Below, piece by piece: positions 1 through 12,324 of a DNA stretch of 64,000 bases (its first letter is position 1; every line of letters begins with the position of its first letter). The stretch lies in NCBI GenBank assembly GCA_023974075.1, contig JAMFTG010000214.1, forward strand, positions 131,501 through 195,500, in the 5' to 3' direction. The notes under the pieces are model-generated. The model searched no databases, was not told the origin of the DNA, and saw only the letters and a program-made list of their open reading frames with translations. A program made the position numbers and the translations under genes. The stretch comes from Chaenocephalus aceratus (taxonomy: Eukaryota > Chordata > Actinopteri > Perciformes > Channichthyidae).

Positions 1-526
1 ATAGCCTGTCTCAGCTCTCTCAATGTATTATCTATCTTATATTATAACTACATAAAATAGTGTTAGTAGAACGTTGAACAGCTTAACATAGATGTAGGGT
101 ACAAAACCAGCACTTACCTAACACTGGCCAATACAAATGGACCCAACATGGATTATACTAACCATTCAGTAAAGAACAGCAGCCGCCACAACCAGTTTCT
201 GGGGTTTCCATGAAAGCAGAGACGGTTTTCAACCCCTCATTAAGAATCTTTGATGAAAGCTAAGTTTGGGTTTAGCTAATATATTTATCATTTTACACGA
301 GAGGGTTACAAAACGAGAATAAATCTGTAGCCCCTTCATGCTACAACACATAGCTAGCTACCAGTTGATGTGAGCACATGTATTGTCACTATGTAATCTG
401 TTGCAACACGTCAGGGTTTATTTTAATCCTAAATCACAGGTTACCTACTCTAGCCACATCAAAACCCCAGAACATGAACCTGATTGAGGCTTTGAACCGA
501 TTAACACTTTTTATTTTCCTCCCTAC

Positions 527-852
527 TCTGAGATCGTGAGGCTTTTCATGCTTTCTCATGGACCTGTAACAGCTAGCCCTGACGCTCACTCTCCCTGAAG
601 GTGGTTCTTTGTTTGAAACTGTGGAGAATTGAATATCATTCATGTTATCCAAAAAAACGTAATAGTACATCATTAAAACGCTTTACACTGTATCCAGACT
701 GTCAAGTTGTCAAAGTTAGCCAGTAACTACAGCTTTGTTTGTCACTTACCTTCATAATTGTCGACGCAGCTGGATATGTAGCTACATCTTGAACCCCTTT
801 TCTCTTTTGCTCCTCGGGGCTGAGCCTGCCGCTCGTACCAGCCGATGTACAT
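527..852 (-). CDS. SWIM-type zinc-finger gene, unit A copy: exons 1 and 2 only (rest off the left edge)
   Basis: Minus-strand split gene; only its first two coding exons are inside the window. Exon 1 (852 to 750) starts at ATG and encodes 34 codons plus one base, beginning MYIGWYERQAQPRG and ending near SSCVDNYE, then a GTAAGT donor. Exon 2 (618 to 527) follows a TTCTCCACAG acceptor in matching phase, encodes SNKEPPSGRVSVRASCYRSM and ends KPHDLR before a GTAGGG donor. The pattern VRASCYRSMRK is, as I recall it, typical of the stretch before a SWIM finger in a fish family that often also has a YqaJ nuclease domain. Exons 3-5 are seen in the unit D copy. Both exons are intact here, but a MITE ends 12 bp upstream of the ATG. 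Known: SWIM fingers bind zinc and nucleic acid or protein. The function of this gene is unknown. Exon 2 could alternatively run to about 449 with another donor. Confidence 0.6.
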
Positions 853-863
853 CAATGAAGTTA

Positions 864-1490
864 CGGCCCGTCCACACTACAGCGTCGACACCGTCGGAAG
901 CGTCGACAACTCCAATCTGCCCATTCACTTTGAATGGGGTGACGTCACGTTGCCTCGCTTTTTCGCCGAACTGAATTGTGGGTAGCAGAGCGGTCCGTCT
1001 CCGGCGTCAGAAGTTGAACAATGTTCAACTTCTGACGCCAGAGACGCCGGAGTAGCCAGCGCCAGCCAATCAAATCCCGTTTCTGAAAATCTGACAGCTC
1101 AAGCCGTAGCCAATCAAACCGCGTCTAAGCTGGGAGAGATATCCCGCCGTTCATTTCTATATTTCAAAAAAGTTGGAAACTAATTATCGTTGTAGCAAAT
1201 CACCCGGTTTTGTATGACCAGACCCTCTTCACCTACCGGGATACAAACCGGAGGAACCAGGCATGGAGGGAGGGGCAGAGACAGTGGGGGAAACTGGTAG
1301 GTTTTCGCCTGTTTGGGGAGTTTATATATATATATATTGCTCCCATAAAATCCCCGGGGTTTTTTGCTTTGTATGTCGGGGGCGGGAGATTCATGTGATT
1401 GGTTGTTGGTCGTGTTGCTTGAATAAAATCCCCAAGCTCCAGACACGCCCAGCTCCAAGCTTTTTTTGAAGCTGTAGTGTGGACGCTCCG
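864..1490. mobile_element. PIF/Harbinger-like MITE with TTA target duplication
   Basis: A 627-bp insertion with terminal inverted repeats CGGCCCGTCCACACTACAGC on the left and the complement of CGGAGCGTCCACACTACAGC on the right. It is flanked by TTA (861-863 and 1491-1493). Unit D has the uninterrupted site with a single TTA. A 3-bp TWA duplication is the Harbinger signature. A snapback centre lies near 1003-1055. No transposase frame. A second copy, inverted, is at 40198-40833. Confidence 0.88.
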
Positions 1491-1492
1491 TT

Positions 1493-1645
1493 AACCTTCG
1501 GTAGGTCTTGGAGACATCGAGTGTAAAATAGTGCCTATATAATATCTGTACGCTATCTATCGCTCTTCCCTCTACCGCGCTACTGTAGACCGGAAGTTTA
1601 CAACCGCACACCCAGCCGCCGGAAGTTGATAGACGCCATCTTGTG
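1493..1645 (-). promoter_or_regulatory. TATA-less style promoter of the SWIM gene (two ETS motifs, one YY1 motif)
   Basis: Upstream of the SWIM ATG and conserved in unit D: two CCGGAAGT ETS/GABP-type motifs (1590-1597, 1619-1626) and GCCATCTTG, a YY1-type motif (1635-1643), in a CpG-bearing stretch. Such combinations mark housekeeping promoters. The MITE at 864-1490 separates this block from the start codon. Direction is inferred from the gene; a bidirectional promoter is possible. Confidence 0.5.
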
Positions 1646-2458
1646 CAACTAGCCGGGGCCCTTTCTCATTTCATCAAACCCCCTCCTCGGTCCTCTAGTA
1701 GTGACCCGGAATTGAATTTTAGCGCGCCATGTTGAAGGACATCTAATTTCTCTAAATGCACTTCGAGGACCGAGGATCGATCGTCGAGGAGGCTCTCTGG
1801 AGGAGGCACTCTGGAGGAGGCTCTCTGGAGGAGCTATAACAGAGGACACACTGATGGGTCCTCCACGGCTCCTTCGTGGATGCATTTCCGGGAACAGAGA
1901 TGTTTCAAAGAGTCGTGACGCACGGCCGGACTTATCTCAGCCAATGACAGCTCTGCATGCATCCCCTGGATATTATTTTAGTAACTGCTCTCATCACGAC
2001 GCGATGTTTACAGTGAGACCAGCTGTGAGGTCCGTGCAGAAAGCAGAGCACTGTGTATAATATATCACTCAGTATAACAGGCCTACATTACTCTCTGTAT
2101 TTGCTGTAGTTTAGTAGATATCTACAAACAAAGAGTCGATATTTTTCTAAAACCATTTAGTGCTTCACATAATAAAATACACAATGGCTGTAGCCTGTTT
2201 TAGGAGCTGTAGGTGCGTGTGTGTGGTGTAGGTGTGTGTGGTACAGTGTGTGCTTAGATGCAGCGGACAGACAGCTGTCAGTTGGTTTGGTGTCCTCTGC
2301 TTACTTTTAATACTTGTAAATAAAACTTTTGGCCCGTAATTTATTTTCCTCATTGTAGCGACCAGAGGGGAGAGGGGGGGGGATATATCCAGTCTCCGAT
2401 AGTGTTACGTTATTATGAGAGTGCTCTGTTTGATTCTGAAATAGTATATATTATATAA

Positions 2459-2465
<7 letters not shown>
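1646..2465. other. Intergenic, with short 17-18 bp tandem repeats
   Basis: No supported gene. About 1787-1834 contains three near-identical CTCTGGAGGAGGC-type repeats; unit D has two, so the copy number has changed since duplication. From about 2222 the sequence matches the left edges of units B and C. Confidence 0.5.

Positions 2466-2492
<27 letters not shown>
2466..2492. repeat. (GT)n microsatellite
   Basis: Uninterrupted GT dinucleotide run. It is present with different lengths in units B, C and D. Confidence 0.95.
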
Positions 2493-2663
2493 CCCCGCAT
2501 CTGTAGCCTGTTATTGTCTCATTATACCGCACTGTGAATGAATTAAAAGTAAATATATAAGTGGTCATGAACACATCTGTCCTTCAGACAGAGGGCTGCT
2601 GTGCCTCCTGTCATCATTAATGGACGTCTCTTTAAAATGACCGCTCAGAGGAGAGGAGTTCTC

Positions 2664-4000
<1,337 letters not shown>

Positions 4001-4807
4001 CAGATTTTTATACAAATAAAATCAACTCGTGAATTTATTTCATATTTCAACAAAAAATAACTACCAAGCAGCATAGCCAATACTGCTATTAAAAATGCTC
4101 CACCTTTGCTTCAATACTAAGGTGATGAACAAATTGAAAAATACATAATTATAACAAATATGATTTATTAATAAATGAGAACTTTTACATTTGTAGATGT
4201 TGACAAAGTATAATAATTTGTAATATTTCTATATTCCTAATAATCTTCAAAACGCTTCTGGTTCTTTGAAGGCTCTATCCAGACTATCTTCTGGTTATTG
4301 TCTGCATCAATCCCTATTATCTCTTACAACAATAAAAAACAACATCTTGGACATAACCGCAAGACTGTAACCTCTTCATATTCTGTTGAGATTGTGAGTC
4401 AATAGCCATATCTCACACATTGCTGTTTTGAATCATTACTATGTGGATGGCAGTTGAACTGGATGATGTAACATGTATGCCATCTGCTGGAAAGAAGACG
4501 TATCGCTCTGTTGGCGTCGTTTGGACAACAAAAGCAGAGTGAAGCTCTCATACCATAAACAACCTTTGAGTACAGACACCGTCCTGCAGAGAGCACACAG
4601 CCCAACAGCAGGTTGTTGGTCTAGCGTCATTTTACAAAACGTTTGCATTAAGACGCTAAAACTAGCTGGTCCATTGTAAAGGTCAGTCCACCTTAAATGA
4701 GCAGTGGTTCATCAACAGTCAGTGGTTAACGTATACATCAGAATGACAAAAACATGAAACATATTGTCCACAGACAGATTTCTCTCACGTGTGAACTGTC
4801 ATAAGAC
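4001..4807 (-). other. 3' flank of zinc-finger gene A
   Basis: AT-rich sequence conserved in all four units; no supported gene. It should include the 3' UTR of the minus-strand zinc-finger gene. A minus-strand AATAAA lies near 4163-4168, but I cannot show it is the used polyadenylation signal. Confidence 0.4.
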
Positions 4808-6109
4808 TTATTCATTGTCCTCTCCATCGGCTTCTGTTTCCATGTGTTCAGCTGAGCTGCTGACTGGAGGCTCTGCCTCTCCGTTATCCTCAGTTTGAAT
4901 GTCACTAAGCCGTGAGGACTGACGACCAACACACTTGTGCCTTTTGAAAACACCACGCCATTTAAATCTTTTGTCACAAACATTGCAGCTGTATATTTCC
5001 TCTCTTGTGTGGACTCTCATGTGTTTCTTTAAATATCCACTCTGTGAAAAAGCTTTCTTACAGACTGAGCAGCTGAGTGATCTCTCTCCTGTGTGGACTC
5101 TCATGTGTTTCTTTAAATATCCACTCTGTAAAAAAGCTTTCTTACAAACTGAGCATTTGAATGGTTTCTCTCCTGTGTGGACTCTCATGTGTGTCTTTAA
5201 ATGTCCACTCTGTGAAAAAGCTTTCTTACAAACTGAGCATTTGAATGCCTTCTCTCCTGTGTGGACTCTCATGTGTGTCTTTAAATGTCCACTATGTGAA
5301 AAAGCTTTCTGACAGACTGAGCAGCTGAGTGGTTTCTCTCCAGCACTACGTCGGGGATCACTGACAGATTCTTGTCTATGTTTCAGTGAGCTTGAGCCTG
5401 AGGCAGGTTCTCTGGTCTCCTTCCAATCAGCACTGTCTTCAGCGTCAGGTTCAGAAGAGTCTTCAGTGTCTTCAGAAGAGTCTCCAGTGTGGTCCTCAGT
5501 CTTTGGTTGTAAACTGCTCTTTGGATCTGAGTTCCTGGCTGGTTCTGGTCCTCCACAGTCCTCTCCACCAGCTTCTGTTTCCATGTGATCAGTTTGTCTT
5601 TGATGAGGCTGAGAGGACTGAGGTTTCTCTTCATCATCTTCACTCTTCACAGGGTCAGGAGTGAAAGTGGACTTGGTGATATCAGCCTCCTCCAGCTCCT
5701 GAAGCTGCTCCCCCTCCTGTTCCTGCTTAATGTGTGGGGGGGGCTCTGGGTCCTCCTGATCCAGGCTGGTGCTCCCCTCCTGCTGGTCAGGGGGAGGCTC
5801 TTCTTTAACCACCACCAGCTGCTGGACATCTGCTCTGTGTTTCCGAAGCTGAGGCTGTAAAACAGCGTCCAGTAGTTTCTGGAGTCTCTCATTCTCCTCG
5901 TTGGAAAGAGACAGCTCCTCCTCGAGCTCTGCTATTGTTTGTTCAAACAGAGCAAATATCTCTTCATTAGCAGCAGTGACTCGCTGCTTCTTCAACGACA
6001 GCAGCATCTGGACTTTACTCATGTTTCCTAGATCACCTTTTCCTGCAGACTCCGTTAAACACACCGTTTCTCTCTCCATCAAACTCTCAATCTGACTAGT
6101 GTTGCTCAC
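4808..6109 (-). CDS. C2H2 zinc-finger protein, unit A (433 aa, 4 + 1 fingers)
   Basis: Intronless single frame. Residues 48-83 form a predicted helix/coiled coil (FEQTIAELEEEL, NEENERLQKLLDAV). An acidic linker with three possible psi-K-x-E SUMO sites (K102 VKEE, K128 IKQE, K155 VKSE) leads to the fingers. Residues 262-373 hold four regular C2H2 fingers; 374-393 is a degenerate C2HC finger ending HKC. A 40-residue acidic tail ends GEDNE. Fingers 1-4 have helix residues (-1,2,3,6) HGHT, QGHT, QGYK, QGYK. Known: family members are nuclear DNA-binding factors. Inference: transcriptional repressor or activator of unknown target. The start at 6109 is the longest; M30 (MSKVQMLL) is where related proteins usually begin and is a real alternative. 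It has the shortest array of the four paralogues. No KRAB, SCAN or BTB domain is seen. Confidence 0.88.
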   Translation of the reverse strand: MSNTSQIESLMERETVCLTESAGKGDLGNMSKVQMLLSLKKQRVTAANEEIFALFEQTIAELEEELSLSNEENERLQKLLDAVLQPQLRKHRADVQQLVVVKEEPPPDQQEGSTSLDQEDPEPPPHIKQEQEGEQLQELEEADITKSTFTPDPVKSEDDEEKPQSSQPHQRQTDHMETEAGGEDCGGPEPARNSDPKSSLQPKTEDHTGDSSEDTEDSSEPDAEDSADWKETREPASGSSSLKHRQESVSDPRRSAGEKPLSCSVCQKAFSHSGHLKTHMRVHTGEKAFKCSVCKKAFSQSGHLKTHMRVHTGEKPFKCSVCKKAFLQSGYLKKHMRVHTGERSLSCSVCKKAFSQSGYLKKHMRVHTREEIYSCNVCDKRFKWRGVFKRHKCVGRQSSRLSDIQTEDNGEAEPPVSSSAEHMETEADGEDNE

Positions 6110-6119
6110 GTGTTTCCAG

Positions 6120-6455
6120 CTAGCATGCTAAGCTAGCTCCTATAGTCCGAGGTAAACGCTCCAGAAAAAAGAGCACAGAGTCCATTCGGAGGTTTATCCA
6201 GACACACAGATGATGGATCAGTAGAGCTGGAGCTCACACACACTTTCTCAGGAACACAGAGAGATAATCGAAGCGACGAGACGCCGCATGCAGGGCTCGA
6301 GTTATGTGCGAGCTCCGGTCTTGCCTCTTCCTGATATATGATTTCTCGGGTTTCCAACGAAGTGTGGCTCTCTGCTCGCCACAGCGGCTCTTTATATCCA
6401 CCAGCTGCTCTCTGATTGGCCATCAACGAGCGTATCGACGATCGTCCAATCAGAA
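6120..6455 (-). promoter_or_regulatory. Core promoter and uORF of zinc-finger gene A
   Basis: Reading on the minus strand: a CCAAT box (in 6446-6450 on the opposite orientation), a second CCAAT (6414-6419), then GGATATAAAG (TATA box, complement of 6390-6399) about 20 bp further on. Transcription probably starts near 6360. A 21-codon uORF (MDSVLFFLERLPRTIGASLA then C and stop) occupies 6185 to 6120 and stops 11 nt before the main ATG at 6109. All elements recur in the other three units. Confidence 0.6.
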
Positions 6456-7762
6456 GGGAGCTCACGTTGGCAAGGCTCTTTATGCGGCTTATTTAAAAAT
6501 AAAACAGGACACATTTAACCAGACCATAACCCTTAATATAAAAAGTGTTTGATAAATAATCCCACAGAAACACAGGGAATGTTAATTATATTCAAATGTG
6601 TTAAGTTTGTAAGGTTTAAACACATTAATATGAAAACAATCCCTTAAACTAAAATGTGACAAATCCAATCTAAATGACTGCGATATATTCCCTGTACTGA
6701 AGTAATACTAAAAAAACACAATATCTGCATTAAAACAGTACACTGTACGGTTAATGAAACATTAAGAGGTAAACAAACATAACATGTAAGTCGCTTTGGA
6801 TAAAAGCGTCTAACACGTGACATGTAATGTAATGATAAGCTTTCAGAGGTGCACCAATCAGGGGGCTGCAGGTCTGGAAACAGCAGCTGTAGCAGTTGGC
6901 TTTGTCCTGTAAACACATCCTGAAGTTTACCTGTTGTCTAATGAAGTGGTGGAACACGCTGGAGATACCTGGCTGCATTACAAAGTGAATATCTATTTCC
7001 AGAGAAATATAGAATGTTTGGAAGTGTTTGGAAAGAGCTCAAACACAGATCAATACATAGCAAGCACACCATCTGTCAGGTGTGGCATGACAACATACAG
7101 TATCATATCAAACAGGGATTTGAAGCCACTGCAATATTTCACATGTCAAATTCTGACGGCGTGAAAAAGCATGCAGACATCGTTGCTGACGTGATAACAC
7201 CTCCAGTTATTACCTGTTAAATCAAACGTTTATTCATGTTCAGCATTTGTAATGACTCAATAAATGCATTAGATATTATGCATATAGATATCACAATAAC
7301 TATTTATGTTCAAACACATGACTACAAAAAGAGAAATAAAACATATAGCCTAAATCAAATGTGTAAGATAGAAACAAATGTATAACAATAATGTAATATT
7401 CTATTGGAAAGCATTTAACTCTCCTCTTGCTATGAAATAAACAAAGTACTGTATCAACTATTTCAAATGTATTGTAGAAAGTAGAATCGACAAGGAGTAC
7501 TGCAGCAAAACATTATTAATGACAATTGATGAATTAAAACAACACAGTAAACACAGAGTTACCCAAGATGTTTTAAATAGATTAGAATGGAATATTATTG
7601 CTATTGTCATCGTGCAAAGATAACAACATTTATTTGGCCTCTCTCACTGCAGTTATACAAATAGACACAAATACATTAATACATAAAAGCAGCAATGCAA
7701 TACAATTCTATGTCAATGCGCAACTCAACAGAAAACTAATTATTCCTAATTTCCTACAATGT
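6456..7762. other. 5' flank of gene A, with a candidate orphan exon
   Basis: No firmly supported gene. GTAAGTCGCTTTGGATAAAA at about 6787 resembles the 3' tail common to teleost SINE/LINE elements. 6978-7220 carries the degraded version of the unrecognised frame that is fully open in unit B (20804-21088); A has 2 extra nt upstream that shift the frame. Confidence 0.35.
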
Positions 7763-8566
7763 GCTTCTACTTTACTCAAGTCCAAGATCTGAGTACTTCT
7801 ACTTGTACTCAAGTACAAGATCTGAGTACTTATACTTTTACTCAAGTACTAGATCTGAATACTTTTACTTTTACCTTAGAAGCAGATCTGAGTACTTCTA
7901 CTTTTACTCAAGTTCAAGATCTGAGTACTTCTACTTGTACTCAAGTACAAGATCTGAGTACTTATACTTTTACTCAAGTACTAGATCTGAATACTTTTAC
8001 TTTTACCTTAGAAGCAGATCTGAGTACTTCTACTTTTACTCAAGTACAGGATCTGAGTACTTCTACTTTTACTCAAGTACAAGATCTGAGTACTTCTACT
8101 TTTACCTTAGAAGCAGATCTGAGTACTTCTATTTTTACTCAAGTACAAGATCTGAGTACTTCTACTTTTACTCAAGAACAATATCTGAGTACTTCTACTT
8201 TTACTTAAGTACAAGATCTGAGTACTTCTACTTTTACTCAAGTAAGGGATCTGAGTACTTCTACTTTTACCTTAGAAGCAGATCTGAGTACTTCTATTTT
8301 GAATCAAGTACAAGATCTGAGTACTTCTACTTTTACTCAAGAACAATATCTGAGTACTTCTACCTTTACTTAAGTACAAGATCTGAGTACTTCTACTTTT
8401 ACTCAAGTACAGGATCTGAGTACTTCTACTTTTACCTTAGAAGCAGATCTGAGTACTTCTACTTTACTCAAGTACAAGATCTGAGTACTTCTACTTTACT
8501 CAAGTACAAGATCTGAGTACTTCTCCTTTACTCAAGTACAAGATCTGAGGACTTCTACTTTTACTC
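7763..8566. repeat. 33-bp minisatellite, about 24 copies
   Basis: Tandem 33-bp units built around CAAGTACAAGATCTGAGTAC followed by TTCTACTTTTACT, mixed with a second version TTAGAAGCAGATCTGAGTAC. Since 33 is a multiple of 3, all plus frames stay open as repeats of SEYFYFYSSTR or TQVQDLSTSTF; these are not genes. Confidence 0.95.
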
Positions 8567-11500
8567 TAAAACTAAAAACTATGCACCGTATAATCGGCCT
8601 GCACGTGCCGTTAACCTCCATGTTATCAAAGTCCAGCCAAAGCAGATCTCCTCTCATGACATAGAAGTCCAACAAATAAAATTAGCCCTCCTAAATGTCA
8701 GATCTCTGAATAATAAAACCTTTGTAGTTAATGACCTGATTAAAGAAAATAACTTAGATTGCATCTGCTTAGTGGAGACATGGCTTAATAACGACACAGC
8801 TACATCAATAATGAGAGAGACCTGTCCACCAAACTATAGCTTTTATCAGCTGCTCAGAAAGAACCGAAGAGGAGGAGGGGTTGCAGCCAGTTTCTCCTCG
8901 ACATGTTTGTTCAGAATAACAGAACTAGGTGAGTTCATGTCGATGGAATATCTAGCCATTGAACTAAAAATGGAATCAACCATAATTGTCACAATATACC
9001 GTCCACCTCGACACTCGCCATCATGTATACAAGAGTCCTCTGAGCTGATCTCACTGTGTTACCAGTTACGATAAGGTGATCCTAAACGGAGACCTGAATA
9101 TTCATATCAATAAAAAAGCGGACTCCAAAGCTATAGAGCTCGCAAATCTACTAGATAGCTTTGATCTAACACAGCATATAATGAATGCAACTCACCGACA
9201 TGGTAACACATTAGACTTAGTGATAACAACTGGACTAAACATCAATAATATCTCAATAACTGAGCTACCTCTCTCCGACCATCACTGTATATTCTTTGAT
9301 GCTGAAATGACCCTGACCAAAACTAAAAAAGAAGTCATGGTTCAAAAAAGGCTCCTTAACGACAAAGCTGAATCAAAGTTCACCGATCTCATCAGACGCT
9401 ATGAACCACACAGTCATGACAGCTCTCTGAATGAAATGGTAGAACATCTCAATGATGCTCTATCATCTGTATTAAATTCTGTCGCCCCACTAAAATCTAA
9501 AAAGAAATCGACAAGCAGAGCCTCCCCCTGGTTGAACTATAATGTTGTCAAGGAAGAAAAAAGGAAATGTCGTGCAGCAGAGAGAAAATGGAGGAAAACA
9601 AAATCCACTATCTGCTGTGAAATCTACAAAGATGCTTTAACTGCCTTTAACAGAACCATCCGACGAGCAAGGAAAGATTCTGTTTCCAATATTAGCTGCT
9701 AAACCCTGTCTCTGCCCCCCCCACCCCTTGCTCTGCTTTTGAGAACAAAATAACTTCAATCAGAGCTAGTATCAATTCTAGTGGAGGTCGAGATGAACCC
9801 GATCTCAGTAGAGTATGTAATGTAACCATGAGAAACTTCACATGCATCACACTAAGCGAACTGTGTAAAACTGTTTCAGAAGCAAACTCCACAACCTCAG
9901 ACATTGATCCCATCCCCACAACATTCTTTAAGCGAGTGTTTGATAGCATCTCCAGTCCTGGACGTCTTCCCTGATGCCTTTAAGCAGCTGTTGTAAAGCC
10001 TCTATTAAAGAAACCTAAACTGGATAACAACACAGTAGCAAACCACAGAGCAATATCAAATCTACCTTTTATCAGTCAAATATTGGAAAGAATTGTCTCA
10101 GTCCAAATCAATTCCTATCTTAAAGAAAACAACATGTTAGAAGTGTTTCAGTCAGGTTTCAGAAGATACCACAGTACGGAAACTGCACTCACAGGTAATT
10201 AGTGACCTCAGACTCAACTCTGATGCAAATAAAATCTCCATCCTTATCCTATTAGATCTCAGTGCAGCTTTTGATACTATTGATCACAACATCCTAATAA
10301 ATCCACTTGAAAAGCTTATTTGATTCTCTGGTTGGGTGTTGAACTGGATCAAAACATATATCAGAGGAAGGATGTTCTATATTAGTCCAGGAGGCCATAC
10401 ATCAGAGAAACATGAGAGCCGCTACGGGGTTCCACAAGGGAGCTGCTTAGGCCCATTACTCTTTTCTCTCTATGTGTTACCGCTCGGCGACATCATCAGA
10501 GAGCATGGTCTAGATTTCCACAGCCATGCGGATGATACACAATTATACATATCCGCTGAACCAAATGATGTGACAGCCATAAACTCCATTACCAACTGCC
10601 TGACAGCAATAAACAAATGGATGAACGATAACTTTCTTAAATTGAATGAGGACAAAACTGAAGTCCTACTTGTCGGCCCCAAATCAAAAAGAGAGATGCT
10701 AACAAATAATCTAGGAAGTTTAACCACTTGGATTAAACCGGAGGTGACAAGTCTCGGTGTCATCCTGGACTCAGATTTGAACTTCAACGCCCATTTAAAC
10801 AAAGTGACCAAAATAGCTTTCTTTCATCTCAGAAACATAGCGAAGGTAAGACCATTAATAAATCACATGATGCAGAGAAGCTAATTCATGCTTTTATATC
10901 TAGACTACTGCAATGCACTATTCACTGGTCTCCCCAAGAAAGCTAGACTCCAGCTCATTCAAAACTCTGCAGCTAGACTACTGACGAATACCAAAAGGAG
11001 GGAACACATTAGTCCTGTTTTAGCTACTCTACACTGGCTTCCTGTAACTTCTAGAATTGATTTGAAGGTGCTTCTCCTCATATACAAAGCTCTAAATGGA
11101 CAAGGACCCAGCTACATTGCTCACTCTCTAATGAACTACACACACCCGCCAGAACACTGCGATCATCAGATGCAGGTCTATTAGAGGTCACCAGAAAGAG
11201 TCATAAGAAGATCGGTGATGCAGCCTTTGTAAACTACGCCCCAAAACTGTGGAACACGTTACCCAACAATATTAGGGAAGCCAATATGTTGGGCATTTTT
11301 AAAAGGCAGCTTAAAACCGATCTCTTTACCAAAGCATTTTACTGACTTTACACTATTATACTGCACAATTCTCTGTGATTGACATTGCACTATTTCTCTA
11401 TGTTTTATTCCCCATGTTTTTATTTTTAATTATTTTATCCCATTTTATGCTTTGCTCTTGCTGCTTGTTTTACACTGATTTTATGTCTTATTTTTTACTG

Positions 11501-11569
11501 ATGTAAAGCACTTTGAACTGAAATCCCCTATATGAAAGGTGCTATATAAATAAAGTTATTATTATTATT
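8567..11569 (+). mobile_element. L2-clade-like LINE, unit A copy, inactive
   Basis: Inserted in the minisatellite, which resumes at 11570. The frame begins at the endonuclease (LALLNVRSLNNKT, then LVETWL and IYRPPRH), shifts at about 9072 (CYQLR stop), and resumes as ILNGDLNIHI...SDHHCIFF to 9702. The reverse transcriptase is broken by several shifts and stops: FQSGFRRYHSTETAL, LLDLSAAFDTIDH, a stop near 10321, then GVPQGSCLGPLLF. The catalytic box reads HADD (10524-10535) instead of YADD/FADD. The C-terminal LHWLPV motif is present. The 3' tail has AAAGCACTTTGAACTG, GGTGCTATATAAATAAAG and an (ATT)n end, as in L2 elements. Units B and C share the main lesions, so one dead insertion was duplicated. 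Confidence 0.9.
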
Positions 11570-11702
11570 ACTCAAGTACAATATTTGAGTACTTCTACTT
11601 TTACTCAAGTACAGGATCTGAGTAGGCCTACTTCTACTTTTACTTAGAAGTAGATCTGAGTACTTCTACTTTTATTTAGAAGCAGATCTGAGTACTTCTA
11701 CG
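11570..11702. repeat. 33-bp minisatellite, 3' remnant
   Basis: Continuation of the same tandem array on the far side of the LINE, about four degenerate units. It shows that the LINE landed inside the array. Confidence 0.9.
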
Positions 11703-12324
11703 CAAGGGGGGGGCCGCCCACTTTTCAGGCCTGCCCCACATTTTCGCAGCGGCGGATGCCGTGTACAAATCTCGTTTCAATAATTCCCTCTACTCGAAAG
11801 TCACATTTAAAACGCGATCTGATCTAGCTGTGTATATTTTGTTATTTTTTATTGTTATATTCAATCTCATTAGCTCTAGGCATTTTTGAAGCATGTAAAG
11901 GGAAGATGACAGCTCGCCTCTCACGTGCCACTCTGCTCTTCCACAGCGCCGCTAACCCTCCCTCCCGCTGAAATTATGAATGTAAGGCGTATAGTATATC
12001 AGATAACACGGCAGGGTCCGTTACAGTTTTTTAAAATCTGATTTCAATTAAACAAAGTCTTAGCTTTCAGAATATTAAACTTGTTTCGGCAAATTCAGAT
12101 GATAAATACAACTTTGAAGCTTGTAACGGCATAATTACAAGTAGAGAACGGAGTAACTTTACATCACAGCCAACACACTCTCACTCCCTAAGGTCCAATA
12201 GCGACGTTTGGTCAGTGTCCGTGGCGTCCAATTGTGACGCTCCTAGGCTCCTTCAGCGTCATAAAGGGACGCAAATAGCTTTCAACTGATTGCAATGTAT
12301 TCCCATCTGCGTCGGGATTTGATG
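11703..12324. other. Unit tail, non-coding
   Basis: Starts GCAAGGGGGGGGCCGCCCAC. Conserved in units B and C (26881, 43995). No gene seen. Confidence 0.5.

Noticed and set aside
434..673. 79-codon single-exon gene
   Set aside because: Only its 92-nt middle (527-618) is exon 2 of the SWIM gene; the rest reads into both introns.
1180..1611. 143-codon minus-strand frame
   Set aside because: Lies across the MITE 864-1490 and its flank and is absent from the empty site in unit D.
5383..5860. Short frames in other phases across the acidic linker of the zinc-finger genes
   Set aside because: Overlap the real coding frame and carry no domain features; they recur only because the units are duplicated.
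4808..6109. KRAB or FiNZ assignment for the N-terminal domain
   Set aside because: Residues 30-83 do not show the KRAB box pattern, and I cannot confirm FiNZ similarity without a profile search.
7759..8516. Long open frames of SEYFYFYSSTR / TQVQDLSTSTF repeats
   Set aside because: Produced by a 33-bp minisatellite (11 codons) without stops; no other coding signal, and copy number varies between paralogues. The same applies at 23298-23695 and 36794-37090.
7763..8566. CRISPR-like appearance of a 33-bp repeat array
   Set aside because: No spacers between units, and a eukaryotic context; it is a simple minisatellite.
8772..11184. Separate genes for METWLNNDT..., MILNGDLNIHI... and MLNWIKTYIRG... 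frames
   Set aside because: All are fragments of one decayed LINE, interrupted at the same points in three units.
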